DNA from: Echinicola soli
GTDB taxonomy: Bacteria > Bacteroidota > Bacteroidia > Cytophagales > Cyclobacteriaceae
Assembly (NCBI RefSeq): GCF_006575665.1
Contig: NZ_CP041253.1
Span: forward strand, 67,501-131,500
DNA: 64,000 bases
Direction of reading: 5' to 3'
The notes under the pieces are model-generated. The model saw nothing but the letters and a program-made list of their open reading frames with translations, was not told the DNA's origin and made no database searches. Positions within the stretch are counted from its first letter, which is position 1; each line of letters opens with the position of its first letter. Below, in pieces: positions 9,310 through 17,835 of this stretch. The position numbers were made by a program, and so were the translations under genes.

Positions 9310-9639
9310 TTACTTTATAAGTTTATTAAGTTCCGTTGCCACAATTCCTACAAGAGATAGTAAGAATAGTGCATAAGTAGTAAATAGAATACCACCTACT
9401 GCCTTTGAGCTTGAAGCGGTGATGTTAAAAGGATCCACCGTATATTTTGGGGCTACTTCATCGCTCGCAAGAGAGTAAGCAATGAAGAACAGTACGGCAA
9501 CACCGATCACACCAATACCTATCTTAAGCAAACTTTTAGGATTATCTAATGACTTTACCAAGGGCATAAGAATCGCTGCTAGCGCGCCCAGGCCAATCAG
9601 AAGATACCCTACATATAACATTATATCGTAAGAATCCAT
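9310..9639 (-). CDS. Small membrane protein of the exbBD operon, unknown function
   Basis: 109 residues with three predicted membrane helices (about 7-28, 39-58 and 81-104) and no recognised domain. The loop between helices 2 and 3 (SDEVAPKYTVDPFNITAS) is the only substantial soluble part. It is inserted between exbB and the first exbD with short spacing (63 and 6 bases) and the same strand, so it is almost certainly co-expressed with the motor. A structural or regulatory subunit of the Exb complex is a reasonable guess, not shown by the sequence. Confidence 0.75.
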   Translation of the reverse strand: MDSYDIMLYVGYLLIGLGALAAILMPLVKSLDNPKSLLKIGIGVIGVAVLFFIAYSLASDEVAPKYTVDPFNITASSSKAVGGILFTTYALFLLSLVGIVATELNKLIK

Positions 9640-9702
9640 ATTGTTAAGTTCTTTGGTTGATTGTAATTAATTAATCAATTTTTTAAAGCAACTAGGGACC
9701 TA

Positions 9703-10518
9703 TTATTTGGTCAGTTTGTGCTTTACAAGGATATCAACCAACGTAATGGAAGCATCCTCCATATCGTTTACCAAAGAGTCGATCTTCGCTACACAATAGT
9801 TATAGAAAAGTTGAAGGATAATCGCAACGATCAAACCAGCAACCGTAGTCAAAAGGGCGATTTTAATACCACCTGCTACGAGGGAAGGAGAGATATCACC
9901 GGCAGCCTCAATGGAGTCGAATGCACCGATCATACCAATTACCGTACCCATGAAACCAAGCATTGGAGCCAAGGAGATGAATAGTGAAATCCATACCAAG
10001 CCTTTTTCCAAACGGCCCATTTCTACAGATCCATAGGCAATGATTGACTTCTCTACCATTTCGATACCTTCTGAGTATCTCATCAGGCCTTGTGTAAAGA
10101 TAGAAGCTACTGGTCCTTTAGTGCTCTTCGTCACGTCTTTAGCAGCTTCGATACCGCCTTGGTCAAGTGCATCTTCCACTTTGGCAAGAAGTTTTTTGGT
10201 GTTTGTAGTAGCCAGGTTAAGTGTGATGATTCTTTCCAATGCTACAGCAAGACCCAAAATCAAACAAATCAATACTGGAGTCATGAAAGTAGGATCACCT
10301 TCGATGAACTTGTCTTTGATAATTTGGTGGAATGGTTGCTCTTCAACTACAACTTCATCATCTGTAACTACAGGAGCTGGGGCTGGCGCAGCAGCTTCTT
10401 CCTCCATCATTTCAGTAGTGTCTCCTGCAGAAGCTTCTTCTGAGGTGTCTTGTGCTTTTGTAATAACCGGAGAAATAAGCAGTCCGGTAAGCATGAACAA
10501 AGCGATTAACTTTTTCAT
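9703..10518 (-). CDS. exbB: MotA/TolQ/ExbB proton channel family protein
   Basis: 271 residues. An N-terminal signal-like helix (1-22, ending VITKAQ) is followed by a Glu/Ala/Pro-rich linker (about 25-60), then the three-helix ExbB core: helix 1 near 78-98, and a closely spaced pair near 172-195 and 215-240 with the signature LAPMLGFMGTVIGMIGAF. The N-terminal extension is usual for Bacteroidota ExbB proteins. First gene of the four-gene motor operon that energises TonB-dependent transport. The 5' gap contains no clear -7 element. Confidence 0.93.
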   Translation of the reverse strand: MKKLIALFMLTGLLISPVITKAQDTSEEASAGDTTEMMEEEAAAPAPAPVVTDDEVVVEEQPFHQIIKDKFIEGDPTFMTPVLICLILGLAVALERIITLNLATTNTKKLLAKVEDALDQGGIEAAKDVTKSTKGPVASIFTQGLMRYSEGIEMVEKSIIAYGSVEMGRLEKGLVWISLFISLAPMLGFMGTVIGMIGAFDSIEAAGDISPSLVAGGIKIALLTTVAGLIVAIILQLFYNYCVAKIDSLVNDMEDASITLVDILVKHKLTK

Positions 10519-10854
10519 AATTTAGTTTTTAATAGACTTTAAATAAAGGTTAAACGGTTTCTAACTTTAATATTGAGCTTTTAAAGATATAATTTTTTCA
10601 ATTCAAATGACAAGGGATGATGTTATAATTTTTTCTCGCCTCGCCTTTTTAACAAATGTTCTTACAATGTAACCATCTTTTTATGAACTAAAAAAGCTTT
10701 ACTTAATAAGAATAATGAAGGGTTCTGTAATTATGAAGTGGAGTAGCTGAATGAAAGAACTTTTTGAGTTTGCCAAAATGGGTGAAGCAGAAAATCAAAA
10801 TGATTGCTTGTCAGGTGGTTTCATGCCACCTATGCCTTACGGCAAAATTTTTAA

Positions 10855-11308
10855 AATCTCCCGATGGTCGATTTCAAACCCGAGGGATCTCATCCCTTCC
10901 TTTTTACGGAGACTGGATGTTGAACCCTTTATGTTTTCCAATCGTCATTGGCAGAATTATGCTGCAGAGAGGAAGGGATTACTCGTACCCGCCTGGCATG
11001 CCGCACTTGCCTCTCGTGAATCTCCCTATGGTCGATTTTAAACCCGAGGGATCTCATCCCTTCCTTTTTACAGAGACTGGATGTTGACCCCTTTATGTTT
11101 TCCAATCGTCATTGGCAGAATTATGCTGCAGAGAGGAAGGGATTACTCGTACCCGCCTGGCATGCCGCACTTGCCTCTCGTGAATCTCCCTATGGTCGAT
11201 TTCAAACCCGAGGGATCTCATCCCTTCCTTTTTACAGAGACTGGATGTTGAACCCTTTATGTTTTCCAATCGTCATTGGCAGAATTATGCTGCAGAGAGG
11301 AAGGGATT
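10855..11308. repeat. Tandem repeat, 164-bp period, about 2.7 copies, containing tRNA-Ser 3' ends
   Basis: The phrase ATGGTCGATTT starts at 10864, 11028 and 11192, an exact 164-base period. The copies differ at only a few positions (for example ACGGAGACT versus ACAGAGACT, and GTTGAACCC versus GTTGACCCC). The third copy is incomplete and runs into the tRNA-Ser gene: its last 16 bases (11293-11308) are the tRNA 3' end. The same 16 bases, CAGAGAGGAAGGGATT, recur at 10965-10980 and 11129-11144 in the other copies. Each full unit also has small hairpins (AGGGAT-CTC-ATCCCT and CCAAT-CGTC-ATTGG). Several reading frames cross the repeat but copy its period and are not genes. The stretch 10519-10854 before it holds no gene. 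Confidence 0.92.
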
Positions 11309-11380
11309 CGAACCCTCGATACCCTTTAGGGGTATACACGCTTTCCAGGCGTGCTCCTTCGACCGCTCGGACACCTCTCT
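11293..11380 (-). tRNA. tRNA-Ser (anticodon GGA)
   Basis: 88 bases folding as a class II tRNA. The acceptor stem is AGAGAGG/CCTCTCT with discriminator G. The anticodon arm is CACGC-CTGGAAA-GCGTG, giving anticodon GGA. A long variable arm (TATACCCCTAAAGGGTAT) and a T arm with GGTTCGAATCC follow. CCA is not encoded. A perfect 14-bp palindrome (GCCTCAATTGAGGC, 11392-11405) lies 11 bases upstream of the 5' end. The 3' end is the anchor of the adjoining tandem repeat. Confidence 0.96.
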
Positions 11381-11586
11381 GTGTTTTTTTGGCCTCAATT
11401 GAGGCGACAAATAAATGGATAAAATTTAGTTCCTGCAAGGAAAATGGTGCTTTATTTGTCCTAATTCACTCCACTTCGATGGCACTTCATCGCATTTCCA
11501 AACTACACCTCTGAAAATCAAAAGATTGCCCTTTTTAAATATTTTTGATTTTTTAGGCCTTTATTCTTAAAAATAAAGGCAAAGCT

Positions 11587-12663
11587 TTACTTACTGGTAA
11601 GGGACATCTCTCCTGCAAGTGGCGTAATCAGCTTCCTTCTGATTTCATCCTCATCAGTTTCATTGGCCAGTAAAAACATCATCTTACAAATGGCCGCCTC
11701 TGAAGTGATGTCCCCTCCACTGAGCACTCCCAGCCGTTTCAGTTCCTTACTGGTTTCGTACCTGCCTTGGATTACCCGACCTCCATTGCACTGGGATACA
11801 TTCAAAATGATAATCCCTCTCTCCACAGCCTTGCGGACAGTTTCTATGAACCACGGTTCTGTCGGACTGTTTCCAGAGCCATAGGTTTCCAAAACGACTC
11901 CTCTCAGTCCCTTAATGCTAAAACAGCTATCGATTACCTCTGCTGTGATCCCAGGAAACAACTTCAGGATCATCACCCGCTTGTCCAGTTTGTTAAGGTA
12001 TTTTAGCTGTACGCCTTCTTTGTATGGTTTTATGGCAGCGTAATTATAATCGATCACAATTCCTGACTCGGCCAGCGGCGGATAATTTTCCGACTCGAAT
12101 GCATCAAAATGAACACTCTGCATTTTCTTTGCCCGATTCCCCCTGAGCAGCATGTGGTTAAAGAAAATACACACCTCAGGAACAATCGGTTTGCCATTTG
12201 CCTGGCTGACAGCAATCTCCAGGGAAGTCATCAGGTTTTCGCGAGCATCGGACCGCATCGCACTAATGGGCAACTGCGCCCCAGTAAAAATCACCGGTTT
12301 GCTCAGTCCTTTAAGCATAAAACTCAGCATCGACGCAGAGTATGCCATGGTATCGGTACCGTGCAGCACCACAAAACCATCATAGGTGTCGTAATTCTCA
12401 TATATAATATAGGCCATATCCACCCAATGCTGCATGTTGACATTGGAACTGTCGATGGGTTCTGGAAATGAAATCACCGTAATGGCTATATTTAGATTGC
12501 CAAGATTAGGGATTTTTTCCATTATTTGGCCAAAGTTAAAGGGAACCAAAGCTCCCGATTCGTCATAGGCCATCCCCAAGGTGCCCCCTGTATAGATGAT
12601 CAGTACAGATGACTTTATCTCACTTTTTGCTGCCGTATTTAACCTTACGATTTTATAGTTCAT
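11587..12663 (-). CDS. ansA: Type I L-asparaginase
   Basis: 358 residues, cytoplasmic (no signal peptide). The two catalytic threonine motifs of bacterial type I asparaginases are visible: IYTGGTLGM (about 23-31) and VLHGTDTMAYSASML (about 98-112). The middle motif FTGAQLPISAMRSDARENL matches as well. Hydrolyses asparagine to aspartate and ammonia. Its ATG overlaps the TGA of the TatD-family gene (ATGA), so it is the last gene of the seven-gene operon running back to 17803. A 9-bp hairpin (11557-11580) follows, but it has no U-tract. Confidence 0.95.
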   Translation of the reverse strand: MNYKIVRLNTAAKSEIKSSVLIIYTGGTLGMAYDESGALVPFNFGQIMEKIPNLGNLNIAITVISFPEPIDSSNVNMQHWVDMAYIIYENYDTYDGFVVLHGTDTMAYSASMLSFMLKGLSKPVIFTGAQLPISAMRSDARENLMTSLEIAVSQANGKPIVPEVCIFFNHMLLRGNRAKKMQSVHFDAFESENYPPLAESGIVIDYNYAAIKPYKEGVQLKYLNKLDKRVMILKLFPGITAEVIDSCFSIKGLRGVVLETYGSGNSPTEPWFIETVRKAVERGIIILNVSQCNGGRVIQGRYETSKELKRLGVLSGGDITSEAAICKMMFLLANETDEDEIRRKLITPLAGEMSLTSK

Positions 12664-13436
12664 CCTTTCCCCCAGTTAAAAACCTTATTGGCGTTTGAAT
12701 TCGTAATTTCTGACACCTTCTCCATGGTAGAAGCTGTTAGATCCCCCACTCGCTCCGCTATAATCGGGATGTACTCAGGAGTGTTTCTCTTCCCCCTATG
12801 AGGGACAGGGGCCAAATAGGGCCCATCGGTTTCCAACACTAAATGATCCAGGCCAATTTCAGGCAGTACTTTATCCAGTCCTCCGTTCTTGAAGGTAGAA
12901 ACACCTCCTATGCCCAGCAAAAAACCCATTTCGATAATTTCCTTGGCCTGCTCCACCGATCCACTAAAACAATGAAATATCCCCGTGAGATGTTCATCAT
13001 TCATCTGGCCAATAATCGCAATGGTCTCATCAATGGATTCGCGACAATGCAGCACTATTGGAAGTTGCTTCTTCTTTGCCCAATCCACTTGGATCTTCAG
13101 GGCTTCCTTTTGGATTTCAAAGCTTCCCTTATCCCAATACAAATCCGTACCGATCTCTCCAATAGCCACAAAAGACCGCTTGGACAGCCAATCCTCCATC
13201 ACATACAGCTGCTTTTCGAAATCCTTGTCCACATCACAGGGGTGCAGCCCCATCATTGGTATGCACATTCCCGGATAACGCTCCTCAGCTTCCAACATGG
13301 CATCAATCGATTCCACATCTACATTGGGCATGTAAATTCTATTTACTCCATTTGCCTTGCACCGCTCGATAACTTCATCACGGTCACTATCGTACTTTTT
13401 GGAATATATATGGGCGTGGGTATCAATAAACTGCAT
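12660..13436 (-). CDS. TatD family metal-dependent hydrolase
   Basis: 258 residues from the ATG at 13436, which overlaps the TAA of the upstream glycosyltransferase (TAATG); an in-frame ATG 7 codons earlier lies inside that gene and is less likely. TIM-barrel amidohydrolase metal ligands are present in order: FIDTHAH, GEIGTDLYW, VLHCRES, IFHCFSGS and ETDGPYLAP. Family members are 3'-5' DNA/RNA exonucleases or D-aminoacyl-tRNA deacylases. Cytoplasmic. Nothing links its chemistry to the glycosyltransferase genes beyond the shared transcript. Confidence 0.93.
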   Translation of the reverse strand: MQFIDTHAHIYSKKYDSDRDEVIERCKANGVNRIYMPNVDVESIDAMLEAEERYPGMCIPMMGLHPCDVDKDFEKQLYVMEDWLSKRSFVAIGEIGTDLYWDKGSFEIQKEALKIQVDWAKKKQLPIVLHCRESIDETIAIIGQMNDEHLTGIFHCFSGSVEQAKEIIEMGFLLGIGGVSTFKNGGLDKVLPEIGLDHLVLETDGPYLAPVPHRGKRNTPEYIPIIAERVGDLTASTMEKVSEITNSNANKVFNWGKG

Positions 13437-14539
13437 TAGTATTTTCTCTCTTTCCAATTAATTTTCGAAGGCCAAAAATAACACACTATTGTTGACCATG
13501 AAATTACTAGATAATAAACTTCAAAAATAAACAATTCCCATAAAGGAATATAAATATCTACTTTTTTTGCCAATCCCCTGACAAAAATCACCTGAAACAC
13601 CAACTTACACATCCATAGGCCCGCCCCTAACAACGGAGCGTAAAATAATATACTTATCACCATTGGAAAAAAAAGCACCTGAAATACCAGCAATGCTTGC
13701 CAATACCAGGGCAAACTCCGCGCCCCTTTCATCCAGCGCTTTCGCTGTTCCAGTAAGCTTACCAGCCCAGTTTCTGATTTGGTCAGCAATTGGCTCTCTT
13801 TACTATATTGAAAAACGGGATAAAAACCTGCTGTTTTCATGGCTTTACCCATCATAAAATCTTCCGTTACCGAAAATGGCAGCCCTTCAAAACCTCCAAC
13901 CCTTCTGTACGCTTTATGGTTGATCAGCATATTATTTCCCACTGCTGTCAGTAGGTTGCCCAAATCGGAGGAGACCTTTATCATGCCCAAAGTAAGCCAC
14001 CAGTCCTGGCCTTGAAGCTTCCCAAACAGCCCTACCCTGCGTACGCTCGTGAGCCCAACTACCAATCCCGCTCTGGGGCTAAATGCCTTCACCATGGCTT
14101 GTACCCACTGTGGATTCACTTCACAATCCGCATCCGTAAAGAGGAGGAATTCTCCCGACGCCTCATGGGCCATCTGGGCCAAAGCATTCGCTTTTCCATT
14201 TAGATGGGGATATTTCCCTGCGATTTCCACTTTTAAACGATTTGGTGATTCCCCCACCCATTCATTCAGGATCCTTCCAGTCTGATCATCGCTATGGTCA
14301 TCAGCCACGATCACTTGCAGTTTTTCCTCTGGATAATCCAATCCGGAAAGACCTTTCAAGCAGACAGGCAACACGTTCTCTTCATTTCTGGCCGGAACCA
14401 GAATGCTCACAGTAGGCAAATCCTCCTTTGTCAGCGGCGACTGATCATAACTTTTAAACCGACGATAAAAGAAATATACCAGCAAAAGATCCTGCACCAG
14501 CAATGCCGCTACGACCATCAATGCCCCCCAAAGTATCAT
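13436..14539 (-). CDS. Membrane-anchored family 2 glycosyltransferase
   Basis: 367 residues. One N-terminal membrane helix (about 3-25), a GT-A domain, and C-terminal membrane helices (about 275-345). Processive-type GT2 motifs are present: VIVADDHSDDQT (first Asp), LFTDADCEV (DxD), TEDFMMGKAM (TED), and EQRKRWMKGA (QxxRW). This is the layout of enzymes that polymerise or elongate surface polysaccharide. Its start overlaps the end of the polysaccharide deacetylase gene by 4 bases (ATGA) and it pairs with a second GT2 gene at the head of the operon. Sugar donor unknown. Confidence 0.9.
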   Translation of the reverse strand: MILWGALMVVAALLVQDLLLVYFFYRRFKSYDQSPLTKEDLPTVSILVPARNEENVLPVCLKGLSGLDYPEEKLQVIVADDHSDDQTGRILNEWVGESPNRLKVEIAGKYPHLNGKANALAQMAHEASGEFLLFTDADCEVNPQWVQAMVKAFSPRAGLVVGLTSVRRVGLFGKLQGQDWWLTLGMIKVSSDLGNLLTAVGNNMLINHKAYRRVGGFEGLPFSVTEDFMMGKAMKTAGFYPVFQYSKESQLLTKSETGLVSLLEQRKRWMKGARSLPWYWQALLVFQVLFFPMVISILFYAPLLGAGLWMCKLVFQVIFVRGLAKKVDIYIPLWELFIFEVYYLVISWSTIVCYFWPSKINWKERKY

Positions 14540-15162
14540 AACAGTGCCGCCTGAAATCCACTTTCCTGAATAAACCTCAAATATGCCGGCAACACTTCCC
14601 TGATAACCGCTGCTGTCTTCTGCTGATCATGAAACAATATAATCGCCCCGTTTTGGGTATGCCTTTTTGTTTTTAAAAGGCACGTTTTGGGTGGTTGGTT
14701 TTGATCAAAATCTCCCGAAAGCACATCCCACATCACCACCTCAAAATCCTTACTTAAAAAAGTAGCCTGCTTTCCTTTTATCCTTCCATAGGGTGGACGA
14801 AATAACGAAGGGCGGATTTTGGTCACTTCATAAATAGTATCGCTGCATTTAGCGATATTATCAAAATACCGGGCATCTTCCGTCTTGGAGCCATTCAGGT
14901 GGTTATACGTATGGTTACCTATTTGGTGCCCCTCCTCGACGATCCTTTTGGCCAGATCAGGATGCTTCCGCACATTATCCCCTACACAGAAAAACGTTGC
15001 CTTAACATGGTGCTTCCCCAGCTCATCCAGCACAAAATCCGTAACTCCTGGCACAGGTCCATCATCAAAGGTCAGGTAAATGTAATGGTCTTGACGGCTC
15101 CTGTTCCAAGTGAGTTTTGGGAAAAGCCATTTTACTATTTTAGGCACATGATGAACGACCAT
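14536..15162 (-). CDS. Polysaccharide deacetylase family protein (NodB domain)
   Basis: 208 residues, almost entirely NodB homology domain. Catalytic motifs in order: YLTFDDGPVPG (motif 1, metal Asp), GNHTYNH (motif 2, metal His pair), LFRPPYGR (motif 3), MWDVLSGDFDQ (motif 4) and ILFHD (motif 5). All metal ligands are intact. It probably removes N-acetyl groups from an amino-sugar polymer or lipid-linked sugar. No clear signal peptide; the N terminus VPKIVKWLFPKLTW is amphipathic and may associate with the membrane. Between the SpoIIE-type phosphatase and a GT2 gene, with 7-base and overlapping junctions. Confidence 0.92.
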   Translation of the reverse strand: MVVHHVPKIVKWLFPKLTWNRSRQDHYIYLTFDDGPVPGVTDFVLDELGKHHVKATFFCVGDNVRKHPDLAKRIVEEGHQIGNHTYNHLNGSKTEDARYFDNIAKCSDTIYEVTKIRPSLFRPPYGRIKGKQATFLSKDFEVVMWDVLSGDFDQNQPPKTCLLKTKRHTQNGAIILFHDQQKTAAVIREVLPAYLRFIQESGFQAALL

Positions 15163-15169
15163 ATTGACC

Positions 15170-16381
15170 TTATTTAAACCGCATGCTCAACAGTGTGATA
15201 TCATCCCTTCGTGGCTCCCCTCCTGCGAATTCATTCCACTCCTTAAAAAAATCCTCGTGGAATTGCTCTGGTTCCACACACATATTCCTATGAACGAAAT
15301 CCAAAAACCGCTCATCGCCATATTCTACGTTTTGCGGATCAAAGACCTCTGTTAGTCCATCTGTAAACAAATGAATGGTGAAATCGCTTAGGCCATAACG
15401 CTTCCCCACTTCCAAAAACGGCAACTCAGGAAATGCCCCTAGAATCGTCGTTCCTGCATCCAACACTTCGCTCTTCCCTTCCTTTTCCCGACAAAGTACA
15501 GGAGGATTGTGGCCGGCATTGATATACCTGAGGGTTTGTGTCTTATAGTTATAATGCCCCAAGAAGAAGGTAATAAACCGTTCTCCATTGGTATTTTCGA
15601 AAATCGTGAAATTCAGCTGATCCGTTATCATCTTTAGATCAGAAGAACTCCTCAGCAATGTCCTTAAGGCAGCTTGGAAATTGGACATCAGCAGTGCTGC
15701 GGGCATTCCCTTTCCTGAAACATCGGCTATACAGAAAAAAACCTCATTGTCAGATTTCTTGATCAGGTCATAATAATCCCCCCCCACTGTGCTATGTGGA
15801 AAATATGTCACCTTCGCTCTTAAACGATCGGTTTCAGGAAGGGTCGCAGGAAAAAGCATCCGCTGTACATTACTGGCAATTTCCACTTCCTTTTTCAGCC
15901 TTTCCTGCTCCAGTTGTCTTCTGGCAAAGCGCTTGTTCTCCAGTGCCACCACCAGAATATTGGTCAGGGCCTGGGTGAAATCCAAATCAAGATCTTTTTC
16001 ACTATCCTTGGTCTTCAGCAGTAAAATAGCCAGCATTTTATCCTTATGGTAAACGGGCACATAAATATCCAGTTCGGTAAAGGAATACTCTGGAGGCATC
16101 ACCAAATTAAGCTTACCGATTTCTCGGTTATCATCGACGTCACCATATGGTATCAACGGGGGCAAATTCTGCTTCACCCCATGCTTTACACGCTCCTCAA
16201 AGCCCGTCTGATTGGCCACATACAATACCAAGGCTTTGATATTCAAATGCACCAAACAGGTGAACTTAAATATATTGAGCAACACAGATTCGTCCTTATT
16301 CTCGTTGATCGCCTGGGTGATCTCGAGCAGTGCCTTTAGCTCTAATTCTTTTCGTTGGTATTTGAGGGTTTCTGCAGTCAA
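15170..16381 (-). CDS. PP2C/SpoIIE-type serine phosphatase with N-terminal GAF-like sensor
   Basis: 403 residues. The N-terminal 150 residues look like a GAF-type sensor. A coiled-coil linker follows (LEQERLKKEVEIASNVQRML), then a complete PP2C/RsbU-type domain with GGDYYD, ADVSGKGMPAALLMS, NAGHNPP, TDGLTE and RRDDITLL metal-binding motifs. Such proteins reset anti-sigma or STAS partner-switching systems or control other targets; no RsbV/RsbW partner is in the window. Translation appears to start at a TTG, since no in-frame ATG or GTG lies nearby. Its place inside a glycosyltransferase/deacetylase operon suggests control of polysaccharide output. Confidence 0.88.
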   Translation of the reverse strand: MTAETLKYQRKELELKALLEITQAINENKDESVLLNIFKFTCLVHLNIKALVLYVANQTGFEERVKHGVKQNLPPLIPYGDVDDNREIGKLNLVMPPEYSFTELDIYVPVYHKDKMLAILLLKTKDSEKDLDLDFTQALTNILVVALENKRFARRQLEQERLKKEVEIASNVQRMLFPATLPETDRLRAKVTYFPHSTVGGDYYDLIKKSDNEVFFCIADVSGKGMPAALLMSNFQAALRTLLRSSSDLKMITDQLNFTIFENTNGERFITFFLGHYNYKTQTLRYINAGHNPPVLCREKEGKSEVLDAGTTILGAFPELPFLEVGKRYGLSDFTIHLFTDGLTEVFDPQNVEYGDERFLDFVHRNMCVEPEQFHEDFFKEWNEFAGGEPRRDDITLLSMRFK

Positions 16382-16392
16382 GGTTTTATGAT

Positions 16393-16644
16393 TTACAAGG
16401 TATTATGCTCCATCAGTCCCTTTTTGGTGGCCAGGTAATAGTAAGACTTTCCATTTTCCAAGATCTCAGCATCTCGGAAAATCTCTTCATCAGGCTCAGA
16501 AAGACACTTGATCAATCCCTTATTGTATAGCCCTTGCAAGGTAGTCAAAAGCTCCTCATCATCCCAGTTGAGTACTTCTTTTAAATAGGTAAACGGCTGC
16601 ACAAAATACAGCTCATCCATCATTTCGTATTCTTCTTCAGACAT
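16393..16644 (-). CDS. Small acidic protein, unknown function
   Basis: 83 residues with an ATG start, very acidic in its N-terminal half. The helix pattern (TYLKEVLNWDDEELLTTLQG, then LYNKGLIKCL, then a beta-like YYYLATKKG end) is what a small winged-helix domain would give, but no family is recognised. It lies 11 bases upstream of the SpoIIE-type phosphatase and 40 bases after the first GT2 gene, so it is co-transcribed and is a candidate partner or regulator of the phosphatase. Confidence 0.7.
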   Translation of the reverse strand: MSEEEYEMMDELYFVQPFTYLKEVLNWDDEELLTTLQGLYNKGLIKCLSEPDEEIFRDAEILENGKSYYYLATKKGLMEHNTL

Positions 16645-16684
16645 CGTGCTGGTCTTTTCGATTTGGTCAAATGATCTTTTATCA

Positions 16685-17803
16685 TCACTTTCTCCCTTTC
16701 CAGCTGGTTTTCACAAAGAAAGAAAGAAACGCCACCGCTACTACATAAATAGGATGGCAAATACTCGCCACTATAAAGTACCCTATAGATGGTTTTATTT
16801 CATAGGTCTTGAGCACCCTACCGAGTACAAAATATTCAAATATAAGTTTTAAAAACCAGTATAAGGCAAACATCCCCACACCTGTTGGCCCTGCCAAGAT
16901 TAGCAGCACGCTACAGATACTGGCAAAAGACAGCACAGCACTCAGCATGGCTCCTCCTGCATTTTGCCAAAACTGGTGCTTATTCCACTTGCTGGCCCAT
17001 CTTGCTCGCTGCGCGAGAAATCTTCTAGGGCTACTGGCAGGGTTGGTTTTGACCAATACATTGCTTTCAGGCAAATAGCGGATAGCCTGAGGACCAAATC
17101 GCTGGTATACCTTTTCCAATAAAAAGGAATCGTCTCCGGAAAGATTTCCATGGTTTCCCTGATATCCCTTCACATGGTAAAACACCTCCTTACGATACCC
17201 CATATTTGCTGCACTGCACATAATGGGCTTTTTGATACTAAAAAAGAAATTGGTCATCAACAAGATTCCCGCCCAATCGATCTGCTGGAAATGGTCAAAA
17301 ATCCGGTTACCGCCTTTGGTCATTATAGGTCCGGCCACCATCTGCACGGAAGGGTCATCAAATGCCATTAGCATATTCTGCACCCAATCTGCTGAAAGGG
17401 CACAATCCGCATCGGTAGTCAGGATGATATTGGCATTGGCCATGACCACTCCCTGCTCAAGGGCGGCCTTCTTCCCCCGTCCTTGATTGGAAATCAATTT
17501 AAAATTATGCTTCTTTTCGGTCGATATCCATTCTTCCACCAGCTTTTCCCCTCCGTCTTCACTATGATCGTCGATAAGGATAATTTGCAAATTGGGATAG
17601 CTTAGATTGGCCAAGTTGCCTAGCAACTTATCAATATTTTCCCTCTCGTTTCGAAAAGGCACCAGCAGGGTCACGGGATAATCCACGCCTCCCTGTACAG
17701 GCTCCTTGGTAGCTTTTATCCGTTTCCATTTTGACGACAACACCACCAACGCGAGCAGGTATACCACTAAGGCCGCAAATAATAAAATTGGCAAAAGGTT
17801 CAT
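16685..17803 (-). CDS. Membrane-anchored family 2 glycosyltransferase
   Basis: 372 residues from the ATG at 17803; a GTG 10 codons upstream is possible but would run closer to divergent ruvC. N-terminal membrane helix (MNLLPILLFAALVVYLLALV), GT-A domain with ILIDDHSEDGG, LTTDADCAL, GDDSFLLEK and the QRARW processivity motif, then C-terminal membrane helices. Clearly paralogous to the other GT2 in the operon, with the same order of motifs. First gene of the seven-gene operon. Probably makes or extends a surface glycan; donor and product unknown. Confidence 0.9.
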   Translation of the reverse strand: MNLLPILLFAALVVYLLALVVLSSKWKRIKATKEPVQGGVDYPVTLLVPFRNERENIDKLLGNLANLSYPNLQIILIDDHSEDGGEKLVEEWISTEKKHNFKLISNQGRGKKAALEQGVVMANANIILTTDADCALSADWVQNMLMAFDDPSVQMVAGPIMTKGGNRIFDHFQQIDWAGILLMTNFFFSIKKPIMCSAANMGYRKEVFYHVKGYQGNHGNLSGDDSFLLEKVYQRFGPQAIRYLPESNVLVKTNPASSPRRFLAQRARWASKWNKHQFWQNAGGAMLSAVLSFASICSVLLILAGPTGVGMFALYWFLKLIFEYFVLGRVLKTYEIKPSIGYFIVASICHPIYVVAVAFLSFFVKTSWKGRK

Positions 17804-17835
17804 GTCGATGGAAGGATTTCTAGTACATTGCACTA

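Noticed and set aside
10855..11308. Tandem repeat as a CRISPR array
   Set aside because: The repeat unit is 164 bases and continuous, with no short repeat/unique spacer alternation and no cas genes.
10751..11514. Several 96-139 codon open frames across the tandem repeat
   Set aside because: Their sequences repeat with the 164-bp period in shifting frames and run into the tRNA-Ser gene on the opposite strand; no coding bias.
11557..11580. Hairpin GCCTTTATT/AATAAAGGC after ansA as an intrinsic terminator
   Set aside because: A perfect 9-bp stem, but the flanks are A-rich rather than T-rich in the direction of ansA transcription, so no U-tract would follow.
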